A DNA stretch of 64,000 nt from Planotetraspora silvatica. GTDB lineage: Bacteria > Actinomycetota > Actinomycetes > Streptosporangiales > Streptosporangiaceae. Below the pieces are notes generated by a model. That model saw only the letters and a list, made by a program, of their open reading frames with translations, had not been told where the DNA came from and ran no database searches. Shown piece after piece: positions 33,968 to 42,317 of the stretch. Location: assembly GCF_016863315.1 (NCBI RefSeq), contig NZ_BOOQ01000007.1, positions 1 through 64,000 on the forward strand. The letters run 5' to 3'. A program made the translations under genes and the position numbers. The first letter of the stretch is position 1; every line of letters begins with the position of its first letter.

Positions 33968-34138
33968 GTGCATGATCGCGCATGCCGTACGGCCAGGTCG
34001 GCGTGGGTTTCCGCGAAGGTGTGCATGATCACGCGGGGGGTCCGGCCAGGTCGGAGTGGGTTTCTACGAATCTGTGCATGATCACGAACGGGGTGTGGCC
34101 AGGTCAGGGGGGATACACCCGAATCTGTGCATGATCAC
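33968..34138 (-). repeat. 53-bp periodic array, four copies, reverse orientation
   Basis: GTGCATGATCAC (reverse complement of the motif in the forward array) starts at 33968 (GTGCATGATCGC), 34021, 34074 and 34127, exactly 53 bp apart. Between copies GGCCAGGTC, GTGGGTTTC and CGAA are conserved, matching the complement of the forward units. The array closes an inverted pair around the GNAT gene. Confidence 0.93.
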
Positions 34139-34180
34139 GAGCAAGAGGGGCGGCTGGCTCGGGCAGGGTGGGGGCGAGCA

Positions 34181-34234
34181 TTGACAGGGCAATCCGTCGG
34201 GGTCATTCTGCTCGGGCTGGGCAAATCGTTTTGC
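34181..34234 (+). promoter_or_regulatory. Promoter and long LacI-type operator of the sugar dehydrogenase gene
   Basis: TTGACA (34181-34186) and CATTCT (34204-34209) are 17 bp apart. GCAAATCGTTTTGC (34221-34234) follows the predicted start point. It is one base pair per half longer than the GCAAnCGnTTGC sites, so it may belong to another LacI protein, such as the TetR-LacI fusion two genes on. Confidence 0.68.
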
Positions 34235-34287
34235 GATAGACCAGGCGGAGACGGCCCGGTCTGACGAACAAGCTGAAAGGAGAACGC

Positions 34288-35175
34288 ATGACCGACCAAC
34301 CGCGTCGCGTTCTGGTGACCGGCGCGGCCGGCAGGCTGGGGCGGGCGGTGCTCGACCTGCTCGCCACGCGCGGCGTGCCCGCGACCGCGCTCGACCTGCG
34401 GGACCCGGGAGGGCTCCCCGCCGACCGCGTGGTGGCCGCCGACGCGGGCGATCCCGTGGCCGTGCGCGAGGCGCTCGACGGGGTGGACGCGGTGGTGCAC
34501 CTGGGGGCGATCCCGGCGCCCAGCCTGGGCACACCGGAGGAGGTCTTCTGCGGGAACACGAGGGCGACGTTCGTCGTGCTCGAGGAGGCGGGCGCCCTGG
34601 GCGTGCGCAGGGCGGTCATCGCCAGCAGTTTCTCCGTGCTCGGCCTGCCGTGGGCCTCCACGCTCCTGCATCCGGCGTACGTGCCGATCGACGAGGCGCT
34701 TCCCCTCCAGGTGGAGGATCCGTACGGACTGTCGAAGCAGGTGGACGAGGCGACGGCGGCGATGGTGGCCAGGCGCCATGGCATGGCCGTCGTGGCCCTG
34801 CGCTTCCCGCTGCTCGGCGGTCCCGGAGACAAGTTCGGCAAGACCGTCGCCCGCTATGCCGAGGATCCGGGCTCGGGCGCCAAGGAGTTGTGGACCTACC
34901 TCGACACCCGTGACGCCGCCCTGGCCTGCTGGCTGGGACTGACCCGCCCCTTCGAGGGATACCACGCGGTCTTCGTCGCCGCCCCGACCACATTGGCGGC
35001 CCAGCCGACGGAGGAGCTCATCGGCCGGTTCCATCCCCAGTCCGAGCAGCGCGCGCCGATCCCGGGCCGGGCCGTGCCCATCGACCTCAGGGTGGCCGAG
35101 CGCCTGCTGGGCTTCGCCGCCCAGCACCCCTATCCCGTCGACACAGCGAAGGATCAGGAGGCCGCAGCCTCCTGA
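34288..35175 (+). CDS. NAD-dependent epimerase/dehydrogenase (extended SDR, uronate-dehydrogenase-like)
   Basis: A 295-residue protein from ATG 34288 behind AAAGGAGAAC. VLVTGAAGRLGRAVLDLLA is the extended-SDR Rossmann motif; Ser in VIASSFSVLGL and the pair YGLSK complete the Ser-Tyr-Lys catalytic set. The short length and the LHPAYVPIDEALPL segment resemble sugar or uronate dehydrogenases rather than nucleotide-sugar epimerases. It lies next to a sugar regulator, a glycosidase and a sugar importer, so it probably acts on a released sugar or uronic acid. Confidence 0.8.
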   Translation: MTDQPRRVLVTGAAGRLGRAVLDLLATRGVPATALDLRDPGGLPADRVVAADAGDPVAVREALDGVDAVVHLGAIPAPSLGTPEEVFCGNTRATFVVLEEAGALGVRRAVIASSFSVLGLPWASTLLHPAYVPIDEALPLQVEDPYGLSKQVDEATAAMVARRHGMAVVALRFPLLGGPGDKFGKTVARYAEDPGSGAKELWTYLDTRDAALACWLGLTRPFEGYHAVFVAAPTTLAAQPTEELIGRFHPQSEQRAPIPGRAVPIDLRVAERLLGFAAQHPYPVDTAKDQEAAAS

Positions 35176-35223
35176 GGACTTTTTCAGTGAGCATAAGGAG
35201 TCATCGACTGTAAGATCCCGGAC

Positions 35224-36996
35224 ATGTCCCCCGAAGGCCGATCGGTCGCGCGGCGCGAACGGAAGAAGGCACAGACCCGCGAGGCGATCGTCGCGGCGGC
35301 CTTCAGGCTGTTCGCCGAGCGTGGATTCGACACGGTGACCGTGGCCGAGATCGCCGACGCGGCGGACGTCTCGGCGAAGACGGTCTTCAACCATTTCGCG
35401 GCCAAGGAGCAGTTGTTCTTCGAGGGTGAGCCGCTCCTTCACGGTGAGCCGGGCGCGCTGGTCGGGAGCCGCGCGTCCGGCACCACCGTCGGGCAGGCGA
35501 TCGAGGGCGTGTTGCCCGGCTCGGCGGACCAGGCGTCCGACGCTCGTGACCAGGCGACATGGGCGCGTGTCTACGCGGGCAGCCCCGCTTTGCGCGCGTA
35601 CGCCCGGGAGTCGTTCTCCAGGTGGGAGGGCGACCTGGCCGGCGTGATCGAGGCCGAGTTCGGCGCGCGTCCCGGCACGCCTTCGCCCGGGGTCGTGGCG
35701 GCGGTCGTGCTCGCCGCGGTCCGCGAGGTCTGGGAGTCGACCCTGGCCGCCATCGCCGGGGGAGCCCCGCCCGACGAGGCGGTCGCGGAGGGGAGGGGGC
35801 GCCTCGCCGCCACCTTCGTCACCCTCGCGCCCGTCATGCCCGAACGGGGGTCCCTCGCGCCCGTCATGCCCCTCGTGCCCCCGGAGTCCGCAGAAGGCGA
35901 CGCGGCCGTCGTACCCCCGGCGTCCTCCCAAAGTGACACGGCCGTCGTGCCCCCGGTGCCCGGCCAGGGTGCGGCCGCCGCCATGCCCCGGGCCCCCCGG
36001 GGGGAACGGCCCAGCATCACCCGCGTGGCCGAACTGGCCGGAGTCAGCGCGACCACCGTGTCCCACACGCTGAACGGCCGCAGGCCCGTCGCCGAATCGA
36101 CCAGGCGGCGTGTGCTCGACGCGATCGAACGGCTCGGCTACCGCCCCAACGTGCTCGCCCGTGGCCTGCGGACCAGCAGGAGCCAGACGATCGGGCTGGT
36201 CATCCCCGACATCACCAACCCGTTCTACCCGGCGCTCGCCCGCGGCCTGCAGGACGTCCTGGGCCCGGCGGGTTACGACGAGATCATCAGCAACACCGAC
36301 GGCGACCGCGACCTGGAGCGGGCGGCGATCGAGCAGATGATCGCCAGGCAGGTCGACGGGCTGGCCTTCGCGGTGTTCCACACGCACGCCGAGGACCTGC
36401 TGCCCGCCATAGAGGCGGGCATCCCGGTGGTACGGCTCGGCGGCCGGCTCGTTCAAGAGGGCGTCGACGTGGTGCACAGCGACGACGAGGGCGGGGCCGC
36501 CGAGGCCACCCGCTACCTGCTGGCGCGCGGCTACCGCAGGATCGGGTTCGTCTGCGGCCCGCGGGCCGAGGGACCGGCGGCCGAACGTGTGGCGGGCTAC
36601 CGCGCCGCGCTGGCCGAGGCCGGGGCGCCCGCCGACCCCCGCCTCGTCGTGCACACGCACTTCAGCAGGTCCGGCGGCCAGGAGGGCGCGGCCGTGCTGC
36701 TGGACCTGCCGGAGCCCCCCGACGCGGTGTTGTGCGCCAACGACATCATGGCGATCGGCGCCCTCGAGACGGCGGCCCTGCGCGGGCTGCGCGTTCCGGA
36801 CGACCTGGCCGTGATGGGGTTCGACGACATCGAGGCCGCGGGTCTCATCTCGCCCGGCCTGACCACGATGGCGAACCCGGCACGCGAGATCGGCCAGGCA
36901 TGCGCCCGCCTGCTCCTCGACCGGTTGTCCGGCCGGGCCGAGGGATATCGCGAAGTGGTCATCCCCGCCCGGTTCGTCCGGCGCCAGTCGGCCTGA
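35224..36996 (+). CDS. TetR-LacI fusion transcriptional regulator
   Basis: One uninterrupted 590-residue frame. Residues 17-62 are a TetR helix-turn-helix (REAIVAAAFRLFAERGFDTV, then VSAKTVFNHFAAKEQLFF) and 63-200 a TetR-like ligand domain. A Pro/Val/Ala-rich linker (about 201-262) follows. Residues 264-312 are a LacI helix-turn-helix and hinge (SITRVAELAGVSATTVSHTL, PNVLARGLRTSRS), then a full effector domain beginning GLVIPDITNPFYPALARGL. Both halves have normal length for their families. An internal ATG at 35983 could also make the LacI half alone. The possible -10 TAAGAT at 35211 is 7 bases before ATG 35224, so the message may be leaderless. Confidence 0.88.
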   Translation: MSPEGRSVARRERKKAQTREAIVAAAFRLFAERGFDTVTVAEIADAADVSAKTVFNHFAAKEQLFFEGEPLLHGEPGALVGSRASGTTVGQAIEGVLPGSADQASDARDQATWARVYAGSPALRAYARESFSRWEGDLAGVIEAEFGARPGTPSPGVVAAVVLAAVREVWESTLAAIAGGAPPDEAVAEGRGRLAATFVTLAPVMPERGSLAPVMPLVPPESAEGDAAVVPPASSQSDTAVVPPVPGQGAAAAMPRAPRGERPSITRVAELAGVSATTVSHTLNGRRPVAESTRRRVLDAIERLGYRPNVLARGLRTSRSQTIGLVIPDITNPFYPALARGLQDVLGPAGYDEIISNTDGDRDLERAAIEQMIARQVDGLAFAVFHTHAEDLLPAIEAGIPVVRLGGRLVQEGVDVVHSDDEGGAAEATRYLLARGYRRIGFVCGPRAEGPAAERVAGYRAALAEAGAPADPRLVVHTHFSRSGGQEGAAVLLDLPEPPDAVLCANDIMAIGALETAALRGLRVPDDLAVMGFDDIEAAGLISPGLTTMANPAREIGQACARLLLDRLSGRAEGYREVVIPARFVRRQSA

Positions 36997-37033
36997 GGCG
37001 CCGCCGCCCTTTACCGGAAGCGCACGCGCACTC

Positions 37034-37085
37034 TTGACACTCCCTGTGTTGCGTGTAGATTTCGGGATCAATCTTAACGATTTGC
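37034..37085 (+). promoter_or_regulatory. Promoter and LacI-type operator before the glycosidase/sugar importer operon
   Basis: TTGACA (37034-37039) and TAGATT (37056-37061) are 16 bp apart. TCTTAACGATTTGC (37072-37085) follows the predicted start point; its right 10 bases equal the reverse complement of the site at 34221-34234. Confidence 0.65.
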
Positions 37086-37182
37086 GCGAAGAAACTCGCC
37101 TGGTGCCAAGCGCCGGGCCGGTGCCTTCCGCGTCCCGCCGGCACGCGTGATCGACCCCCCAGCCAGTGACGAAAGGACGCCG

Positions 37183-38250
37183 ATGTCAGCCGGTGCAAAA
37201 CGTCGAAACCCCGTGTTCGTCACGATGCTCGTGATGATCCTCTGCGCTCTGTGGGCGCAACCCGTGCCCGCGGCCGAGGCCGCGAAGCTCTCGACGAACG
37301 TCCAGCTCTTCTACTACCCGTGGTACGGCAACCCCGAGGTCGGCGGGGAATGGCGGCACTGGCAGCAGGGCGGCCACACGCCACCGGAGGACATCGGAGC
37401 CGACCTGTACCCGAAGCTCGGCGCCTACGACTCCGGCGACGTCAAGGGCGTGGTCGCCAAGCACATGAAGTGGGTCCAGCGCAGCGGCGCGGGCGTCATC
37501 GTCTACAGCTGGTGGGGCCGCGGCAGCTACGAGGACCGGATGGCCAGGGGCGTGCTCGACGCCGCGGCCGAGCGCGGCGTCAAGGTGGCCTGGCACATCG
37601 AGCCGTACGAGGGCCGCACCGCCGAGTCCGTCGTCGCCGACATCGCCTACCTCAACGCTGCCTACGGCGGCCACCCGGCCTACTTCCGCGCCCCCGACCA
37701 GGGAAGGCGCCCCGTCTTCTACATCTTCTGGAGCCTGCAGATCGCCGACTGGACGGCTCTCGACCAGGTCAACCAGGACAACGTCATCCTGGCGCAGACG
37801 ACGGACACCTCCAAGATCGCGCACTTCTCCGGGATGTACACCTACGACGGCATCGCGGGAGCCACGGCTCCCGGGTGGAAGGAAGCCGGCGCCTACGCCA
37901 GGGAGCACGGCCTGATCTGGGCGCCTTCGGTCGCTCCCGGCTACGTCGACGACCGCGCGGTGCCGGGCAACACCACCCCGACGCTCGGCCGGGACGACGG
38001 CGCCACCTACGACAAGGAGTGGTCCAACGCCCTCGACCCCGCGATCGGCGGATCGCCCACGTGGGTCTCGGTCACCTCGTTCAACGAGTGGCACGAGGGC
38101 AGCTCCATCGAGCCCGCCTCCAGCAAGCCGCCGGCGGGCTTCGGCTACCAGACCTTCGCCGGCGCGTACGGCAAGCGGGGCAAGGCGGCCGAGACGGCCT
38201 ATCTCGATCGGACGAAGTACTGGGTCAAGGCGTTCGAGAAGCGGCGCTAG
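37183..38250 (+). CDS. Secreted GH99-like glycoside hydrolase (endo-alpha-mannosidase family)
   Basis: ATG 37183 (GAAAGGAC upstream) gives 355 residues with a signal peptide (VFVTMLVMILCALWAQPVPA, Ala-rich cleavage). The mature part begins with VQLFYYPWYGNPE and has VIVYSWWGRG, and near the end SFNEWHEGSSIEPA; in GH99 enzymes the two Glu of E-W-H-E are catalytic and a 1,2-anhydro intermediate is used. Family members cut alpha-1,2-mannan or N-glycan mannosides. It starts an operon with an ABC importer, so it probably releases an oligosaccharide outside the cell for uptake. Confidence 0.82.
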   Translation: MSAGAKRRNPVFVTMLVMILCALWAQPVPAAEAAKLSTNVQLFYYPWYGNPEVGGEWRHWQQGGHTPPEDIGADLYPKLGAYDSGDVKGVVAKHMKWVQRSGAGVIVYSWWGRGSYEDRMARGVLDAAAERGVKVAWHIEPYEGRTAESVVADIAYLNAAYGGHPAYFRAPDQGRRPVFYIFWSLQIADWTALDQVNQDNVILAQTTDTSKIAHFSGMYTYDGIAGATAPGWKEAGAYAREHGLIWAPSVAPGYVDDRAVPGNTTPTLGRDDGATYDKEWSNALDPAIGGSPTWVSVTSFNEWHEGSSIEPASSKPPAGFGYQTFAGAYGKRGKAAETAYLDRTKYWVKAFEKRR

Positions 38251-38277
38251 CCGTACGCGAGCAGAAGGAGAGACGAG

Positions 38278-39657
38278 ATGGGTTCAGTGCGGAAGCGGGC
38301 GCTCGGCGCGGCCGTGGCGCTCGTCGTCGGAGTGGTCGTGGCGGGCTGCGGGGGCGGGGCGGAAGAACAGCAGGGCGGCGAGCAGACGCTGAAGATGTGG
38401 ACGTTCAAGAAGTCGCACGCCGACGCGCTCAACAAGGTCGCCGCCCAGTTCAAGAGCGAGACCGGCATCACCGTGAGCGTGGAGGCGGTCACCCCGGACG
38501 ACGTGTTCGTCAGCAAGGTGCAGAGCGCGGCGCAGACCGGCGGCCTGCCCGACGTGCTGGAGGTGCACGCGGGCGGCGAGGACCTCGAGATGGGCGCCTC
38601 GGGCCTGCTGCAGGACCTGCAGGGTGACGTCGACGCCACCTGGAAGCAGCGGCTGCTGCCCACCACTCAGGAGAGCGGGGTGATGACGCAGCAGCGGATC
38701 GACGACGCGGCGAGCGACTCGCCGTTCAAGAGCACCAAGGCGGGCCAGCGCTTCAGCGTCGGCTTCACCGCGGGCGCGTTCGGCATCGTCTACGCCAACA
38801 AGGACAAACTGCAGGCGGCGGGCCTCGACCCGAACACGCCCCCGAAGACCTGGGAGGAGTTCCTCGCCGCGCTGAAGGCCACCACCGGCAAGGACTCCCA
38901 GCAGGGCGGCCTGTCCCTCGGGCTGAAGGTGAGCCAGACCGGCTACAACTGGGTCTACCAGCCGCTCGCGCACGCCTATCTGGGCAAGGACCGGTTCCAC
39001 GCGCTGTTCGCCAAGGGCGCCGCGCAGGGCTTCGCCTCCCCCGACGGGGTCAAGACGCTCGACGTCTTCAGCAGGCTGACGCCGTACTGGATGCCGGGGA
39101 GCACCACGCTCGGCATCGACGAGGCGGACATCGCGTTCGCCCAGGGCAAGTCGGCGTTCGACGTCGGCGGCACCTTCACCCTGGCGTTCCTCGCACAGAA
39201 CGGCTTGACGCCCGACAAGGTGCTCACCTTCCCCATCCCGCCGTCGGCCGACGGGGTGAACAAGGAGATCTCGATGTCCCCGCTTGCCCTGACGGGGCTC
39301 GGGGTCACGGCCACTACTAAGAACCGGGCGGCCGCGGTCAAGTGGCTCGACTGGCTCACCTCGCCCAAGGGGGCCGGCGCCGTCGCCAAGGAGTCCCTCG
39401 ACCTGCCGGCGACCGATCTCGGCGCCGACGCCGAGTCGCTGCTGGGCGCCGACCTCGCCGCGCTGCAGAAGTACTTCACCGGCCCGCCGGAGAGCGCCTA
39501 CGACGCCGCGGACGTCAGCTTCTTCCCCTCGGACTACGACCAGGTCAAGCCGGGTGACCTGATGGTCAGGCTGTCACCGCTCCAGGAGGTGTCGCCGCAG
39601 CAGGCCGGAACCGAGCTCGACAAGATCATGGGCTCCATGTGGAAGGCCACCGAGTGA
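38278..39657 (+). CDS. Sugar ABC importer substrate-binding lipoprotein
   Basis: A 459-residue protein with a hydrophobic signal and lipobox VVAGCGGG. The mature N-terminus TLKMWTFKKSHADALNKVAA is typical of the family-1 extracellular solute-binding proteins that serve oligosaccharide importers (CUT1). GTGA couples it to the first permease. It lies 27 bp after the GH99-like gene and probably binds its product. No ATPase gene follows, so a shared MsmK-like ATPase encoded elsewhere must drive the transporter. Confidence 0.9.
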   Translation: MGSVRKRALGAAVALVVGVVVAGCGGGAEEQQGGEQTLKMWTFKKSHADALNKVAAQFKSETGITVSVEAVTPDDVFVSKVQSAAQTGGLPDVLEVHAGGEDLEMGASGLLQDLQGDVDATWKQRLLPTTQESGVMTQQRIDDAASDSPFKSTKAGQRFSVGFTAGAFGIVYANKDKLQAAGLDPNTPPKTWEEFLAALKATTGKDSQQGGLSLGLKVSQTGYNWVYQPLAHAYLGKDRFHALFAKGAAQGFASPDGVKTLDVFSRLTPYWMPGSTTLGIDEADIAFAQGKSAFDVGGTFTLAFLAQNGLTPDKVLTFPIPPSADGVNKEISMSPLALTGLGVTATTKNRAAAVKWLDWLTSPKGAGAVAKESLDLPATDLGADAESLLGADLAALQKYFTGPPESAYDAADVSFFPSDYDQVKPGDLMVRLSPLQEVSPQQAGTELDKIMGSMWKATE

Positions 39658-40619
39658 GCTCGCTCGCCGTGAAGGATCGCCCCGGCCGGCTCCGGAAGGA
39701 GCCGTCCGGGGGCAGGTCCCCCCGTCGCTGGCCCGGCTGGCTGACCGGATGGGCCTTCGTGTTCCCCGCGGTCGCGCTGTTCGCGGTCATGGGGGCCTAC
39801 ACGATCGGCAGCGGCCTGGCCCTGAGCTTCGCCAAATGGAACGGTTTCACGCCGACCTGGAACTGGGTCGGGGTGCAGAACTACCTCGACCTGCTCTACG
39901 CCGACCCCGTGCTGGCCCCCGAGCTTCGCCGGGCCGGGTGGAACACCCTGCAGGTCATGATCGCCGTGCCGCTGCTCACCGTGGTCATCTCGCTGCCACT
40001 CGCCGTCGCGCTCAACTCGGTCAGGCGGCTGCGCGGGGTGCTGCGCTCGGTCTACTTCCTGCCCTATGTCACCACCGGCGTCGCGATCTACTTCGCGTGG
40101 CGGTACGTGCTCGAGCCCGACGGCGCGATCAACACGCTCCTGCGCTCCCTCGGCCTCGGGACGCTCTCACAGCCGCAGGGGTTCCTCGGCAACCCGAGCA
40201 CCGCGTTGCCCACGCTGATCCTCGTCCTGGTCTGGTCGAGCGTCCCGGTCGCGACACTGCTCTACCTGAGCGGTCTCCAGGCCATCGACCCCCACCTGTT
40301 CGAGGCCGCGCAGATCGACGGGGCCGCCCCCCGCCACGTCCTGCGCCGGGTGATCTGGCCCCTGCTCCGGCCCATCACCGCCGTCATCGTCCTGCTCGGC
40401 GTGCGTGACACGCTGCACGGCTTCCAGATCTTCCTGGTCATGACGAACGGCGGTCCCGGCGGGCACACCGACGCCCTCGCGCTCATGGCGTACCGGCTGT
40501 CGTTCTTCAAGGGGCTGGCCCAGACCCTCGGCCTGGCCAGCGCGCTCGGCTGGCTGCTGTTCGCCGGGGCCGTCCTGTTGACCCTGGTGAACGCGCGCAT
40601 GTTGCGGAGAGTCCAGTGA
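39654..40619 (+). CDS. Sugar ABC importer permease 1 (MalF/UgpA-like)
   Basis: GTG 39654 overlaps the upstream stop (GTGA), giving 321 residues. A charged N-terminus is followed by about six membrane segments; the EAA loop reads EAAQIDGAAPRHVLRRVIWPLL. This is the CUT1 inner-membrane protein that pairs with the permease encoded next. The longer frame from 39639 would overlap the binding-protein gene and is less likely. Confidence 0.9.
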   Translation: MSSLAVKDRPGRLRKEPSGGRSPRRWPGWLTGWAFVFPAVALFAVMGAYTIGSGLALSFAKWNGFTPTWNWVGVQNYLDLLYADPVLAPELRRAGWNTLQVMIAVPLLTVVISLPLAVALNSVRRLRGVLRSVYFLPYVTTGVAIYFAWRYVLEPDGAINTLLRSLGLGTLSQPQGFLGNPSTALPTLILVLVWSSVPVATLLYLSGLQAIDPHLFEAAQIDGAAPRHVLRRVIWPLLRPITAVIVLLGVRDTLHGFQIFLVMTNGGPGGHTDALALMAYRLSFFKGLAQTLGLASALGWLLFAGAVLLTLVNARMLRRVQ

Positions 40620-41437
40620 CCGCGCGGCGCGTGGTCAGGGCGGTCGTCTTCGTCGCCCTGTTCGTGTACGCGCTGATCAGCCTGTACCCCTTCCTGTGGA
40701 TGATCTCGGGCGCCTTCAAGGGCAGGAGCGAGATCCTGGAGGGCGGCTTCCTGCCTCGCGCGTTCACCCTCGACACGCTCACGCAGACCTGGGGACGGCT
40801 GCACTTCTTCGACTACTTCCTCAACAGCCTCAAGGTCACCGGGCTGACCGTGCTCGGCGTGCTGGTGGTCTACAGCCTGGCGTCCTACGCGTTCGCGGTG
40901 CTCGACTTCCCCGGCCGGCGGATCCTCTTCTGGTTCTTCGTGGCGCTGCTGTTCGTGCCGGGCATCACGATGTTGCTGCCGGTGGTGATCCTGGAGAAGC
41001 AACTCGGGGTCCTCGGCACGCACATCGGTCTCGTGCTGCCCTTCGTGAACGGCACCGCCCCGCTGACGGTGCTCCTGCTCACCAACGCCTACGGATCGAT
41101 CCCGAGGGAGTTGCGGGAGGCGGCCCGCTCCGACGGCGCGAGTGAGGTGCGGATCTTCTGGTCGGTCTACCTGCCGCTGGCCAGGCCCGCCCACGTGACG
41201 GTTGCCGTCCTCACGGCGGTGCCGACCTGGAACGAGTACGTCCTGACCCGGGTGTCGATCTCCGATCCTTCGCGCTACACGCTGCCGTTGGGCCTGGAGT
41301 CCCTGATCTCCAGTGAGGTCCCCCGGTACAACGAGGTGATGGCCGCCTCACTGATCATCGTGATTCCGGTCATCGTGCTGTTCTTGTTCCTCCAGCGCTA
41401 CTTCGTCAACGGCCTGGTAGGGGCGATCAAGGGCTGA
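40616..41437 (+). CDS. Sugar ABC importer permease 2 (MalG/UgpE-like)
   Basis: GTG 40616 overlaps the preceding stop by GTGA; 273 residues with six membrane segments. The N-terminus ends in LYPFLWMISGAFKGRSEIL and the EAA loop is EAARSDGASEVRIFWSVYLPL, both characteristic of CUT1 MalG-type permeases. It is the last gene of the glycosidase/importer operon. Confidence 0.9.
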   Translation: MTARRVVRAVVFVALFVYALISLYPFLWMISGAFKGRSEILEGGFLPRAFTLDTLTQTWGRLHFFDYFLNSLKVTGLTVLGVLVVYSLASYAFAVLDFPGRRILFWFFVALLFVPGITMLLPVVILEKQLGVLGTHIGLVLPFVNGTAPLTVLLLTNAYGSIPRELREAARSDGASEVRIFWSVYLPLARPAHVTVAVLTAVPTWNEYVLTRVSISDPSRYTLPLGLESLISSEVPRYNEVMAASLIIVIPVIVLFLFLQRYFVNGLVGAIKG

Positions 41438-41498
41438 CAGGCCGCGTGACCTGGGTAGACCCTGGACAGGGTCCGCCGAGGAAGCCGGGAGAGCGCAC

Positions 41499-42317
41499 AT
41501 GAGACTCGCGGGAGCACGCGTGCTCGTCACGGGCGCGTCGTCGGGCATCGGCGCGGCGACCGCGCTGGCGATGGCCGGACGGCACGCGCACCTCGTCCTG
41601 GCCGGCCGCGACAGGGGCAGGCTCGCCGCCGTCGCGGCGCGCACGGGCGGTGAGGTCCTCGCCGGCGACCTCCCGGCGGGCGCCGCCCGCCTCGTCGCGG
41701 ACGCCGGCCCCGTCGACGTGCTGGTGAGCAACGCGGGGGAGGGGTGGTGCGGGCCGTTCACGGAGATGCCGGCAGAGGCGGTCGAGCGCCTCGTGGGCGT
41801 CAATCTGGCGGCCCCGATCCACCTGACCCGCCTGCTGCTGCCCGCCATGATCGAGCGGGGCCGCGGGCACCTCGTCTTCGTCGCCTCGATCGCCGGGGCC
41901 GTGGGCGTGGGGGAGGAAGCGGTGTACTCCGCGGCGAAGGCCGGGCTCATGGCCTTCGCCGAAGCGCTCAGGTACGAGTTGCGCGGACTGAGGGCGTCCC
42001 GCGCCGGCGGACGCGGCGGGGCACCGCGGATCGAGGTGACCGTCGTGGTGCCCGGGGTGGTGGACACGCCGTTCTTCGACCGGCGGGGCGTGCCGTACGG
42101 ACGCCGCCGCCCCGCGCCGATCCCGCCGGAGCGGGTCGCGCGCGCGGTCGTCGCGGCGGTGGAGCACGGCCGGGCCGAGTGCTACGTCCCCGGCTGGCTC
42201 CGCCTGCCCGCCCGGATGCGGGGGGCGTTGCCCGGTCCCTTCCGGGCGCTCGCCGGGCGGACGGCGATGCGGGGACGGCCGGTCAGTCGCCGCGCAGCGC
42301 CCGGATCGACTCCTTGA
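41499..42317 (+). CDS. Short-chain dehydrogenase/reductase
   Basis: A 272-residue classical SDR: VLVTGASSGIGAATALAMAG binds the nucleotide, VSNAGEG is the NAG motif, and S...YSAAK supplies the catalytic Ser, Tyr and Lys. The C-terminal 60 residues are an Arg/Pro-rich extension. Its 3' end overlaps the end of the convergent hpnH gene by 35 bp. SDR genes are often found beside hopanoid clusters, but its substrate is unknown. Confidence 0.88.
   Translation: MRLAGARVLVTGASSGIGAATALAMAGRHAHLVLAGRDRGRLAAVAARTGGEVLAGDLPAGAARLVADAGPVDVLVSNAGEGWCGPFTEMPAEAVERLVGVNLAAPIHLTRLLLPAMIERGRGHLVFVASIAGAVGVGEEAVYSAAKAGLMAFAEALRYELRGLRASRAGGRGGAPRIEVTVVVPGVVDTPFFDRRGVPYGRRRPAPIPPERVARAVVAAVEHGRAECYVPGWLRLPARMRGALPGPFRALAGRTAMRGRPVSRRAAPGSTP

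Larger units (their letters stand above)
33866..34287. other. 422-bp intergenic stretch: reverse repeat array, then promoter and operator of the next gene
   Basis: The first 100 bp show no gene. The reverse 53-bp array occupies 33968-34138, and a promoter and operator for the sugar dehydrogenase lie at 34181-34234. Confidence 0.85.

Noticed and set aside
32726-34138. CRISPR array
   Set aside because: The conserved part is short (12 bp plus scattered bases), the units drift along their length, the two sets are in opposite orientation, and no cas gene is present.
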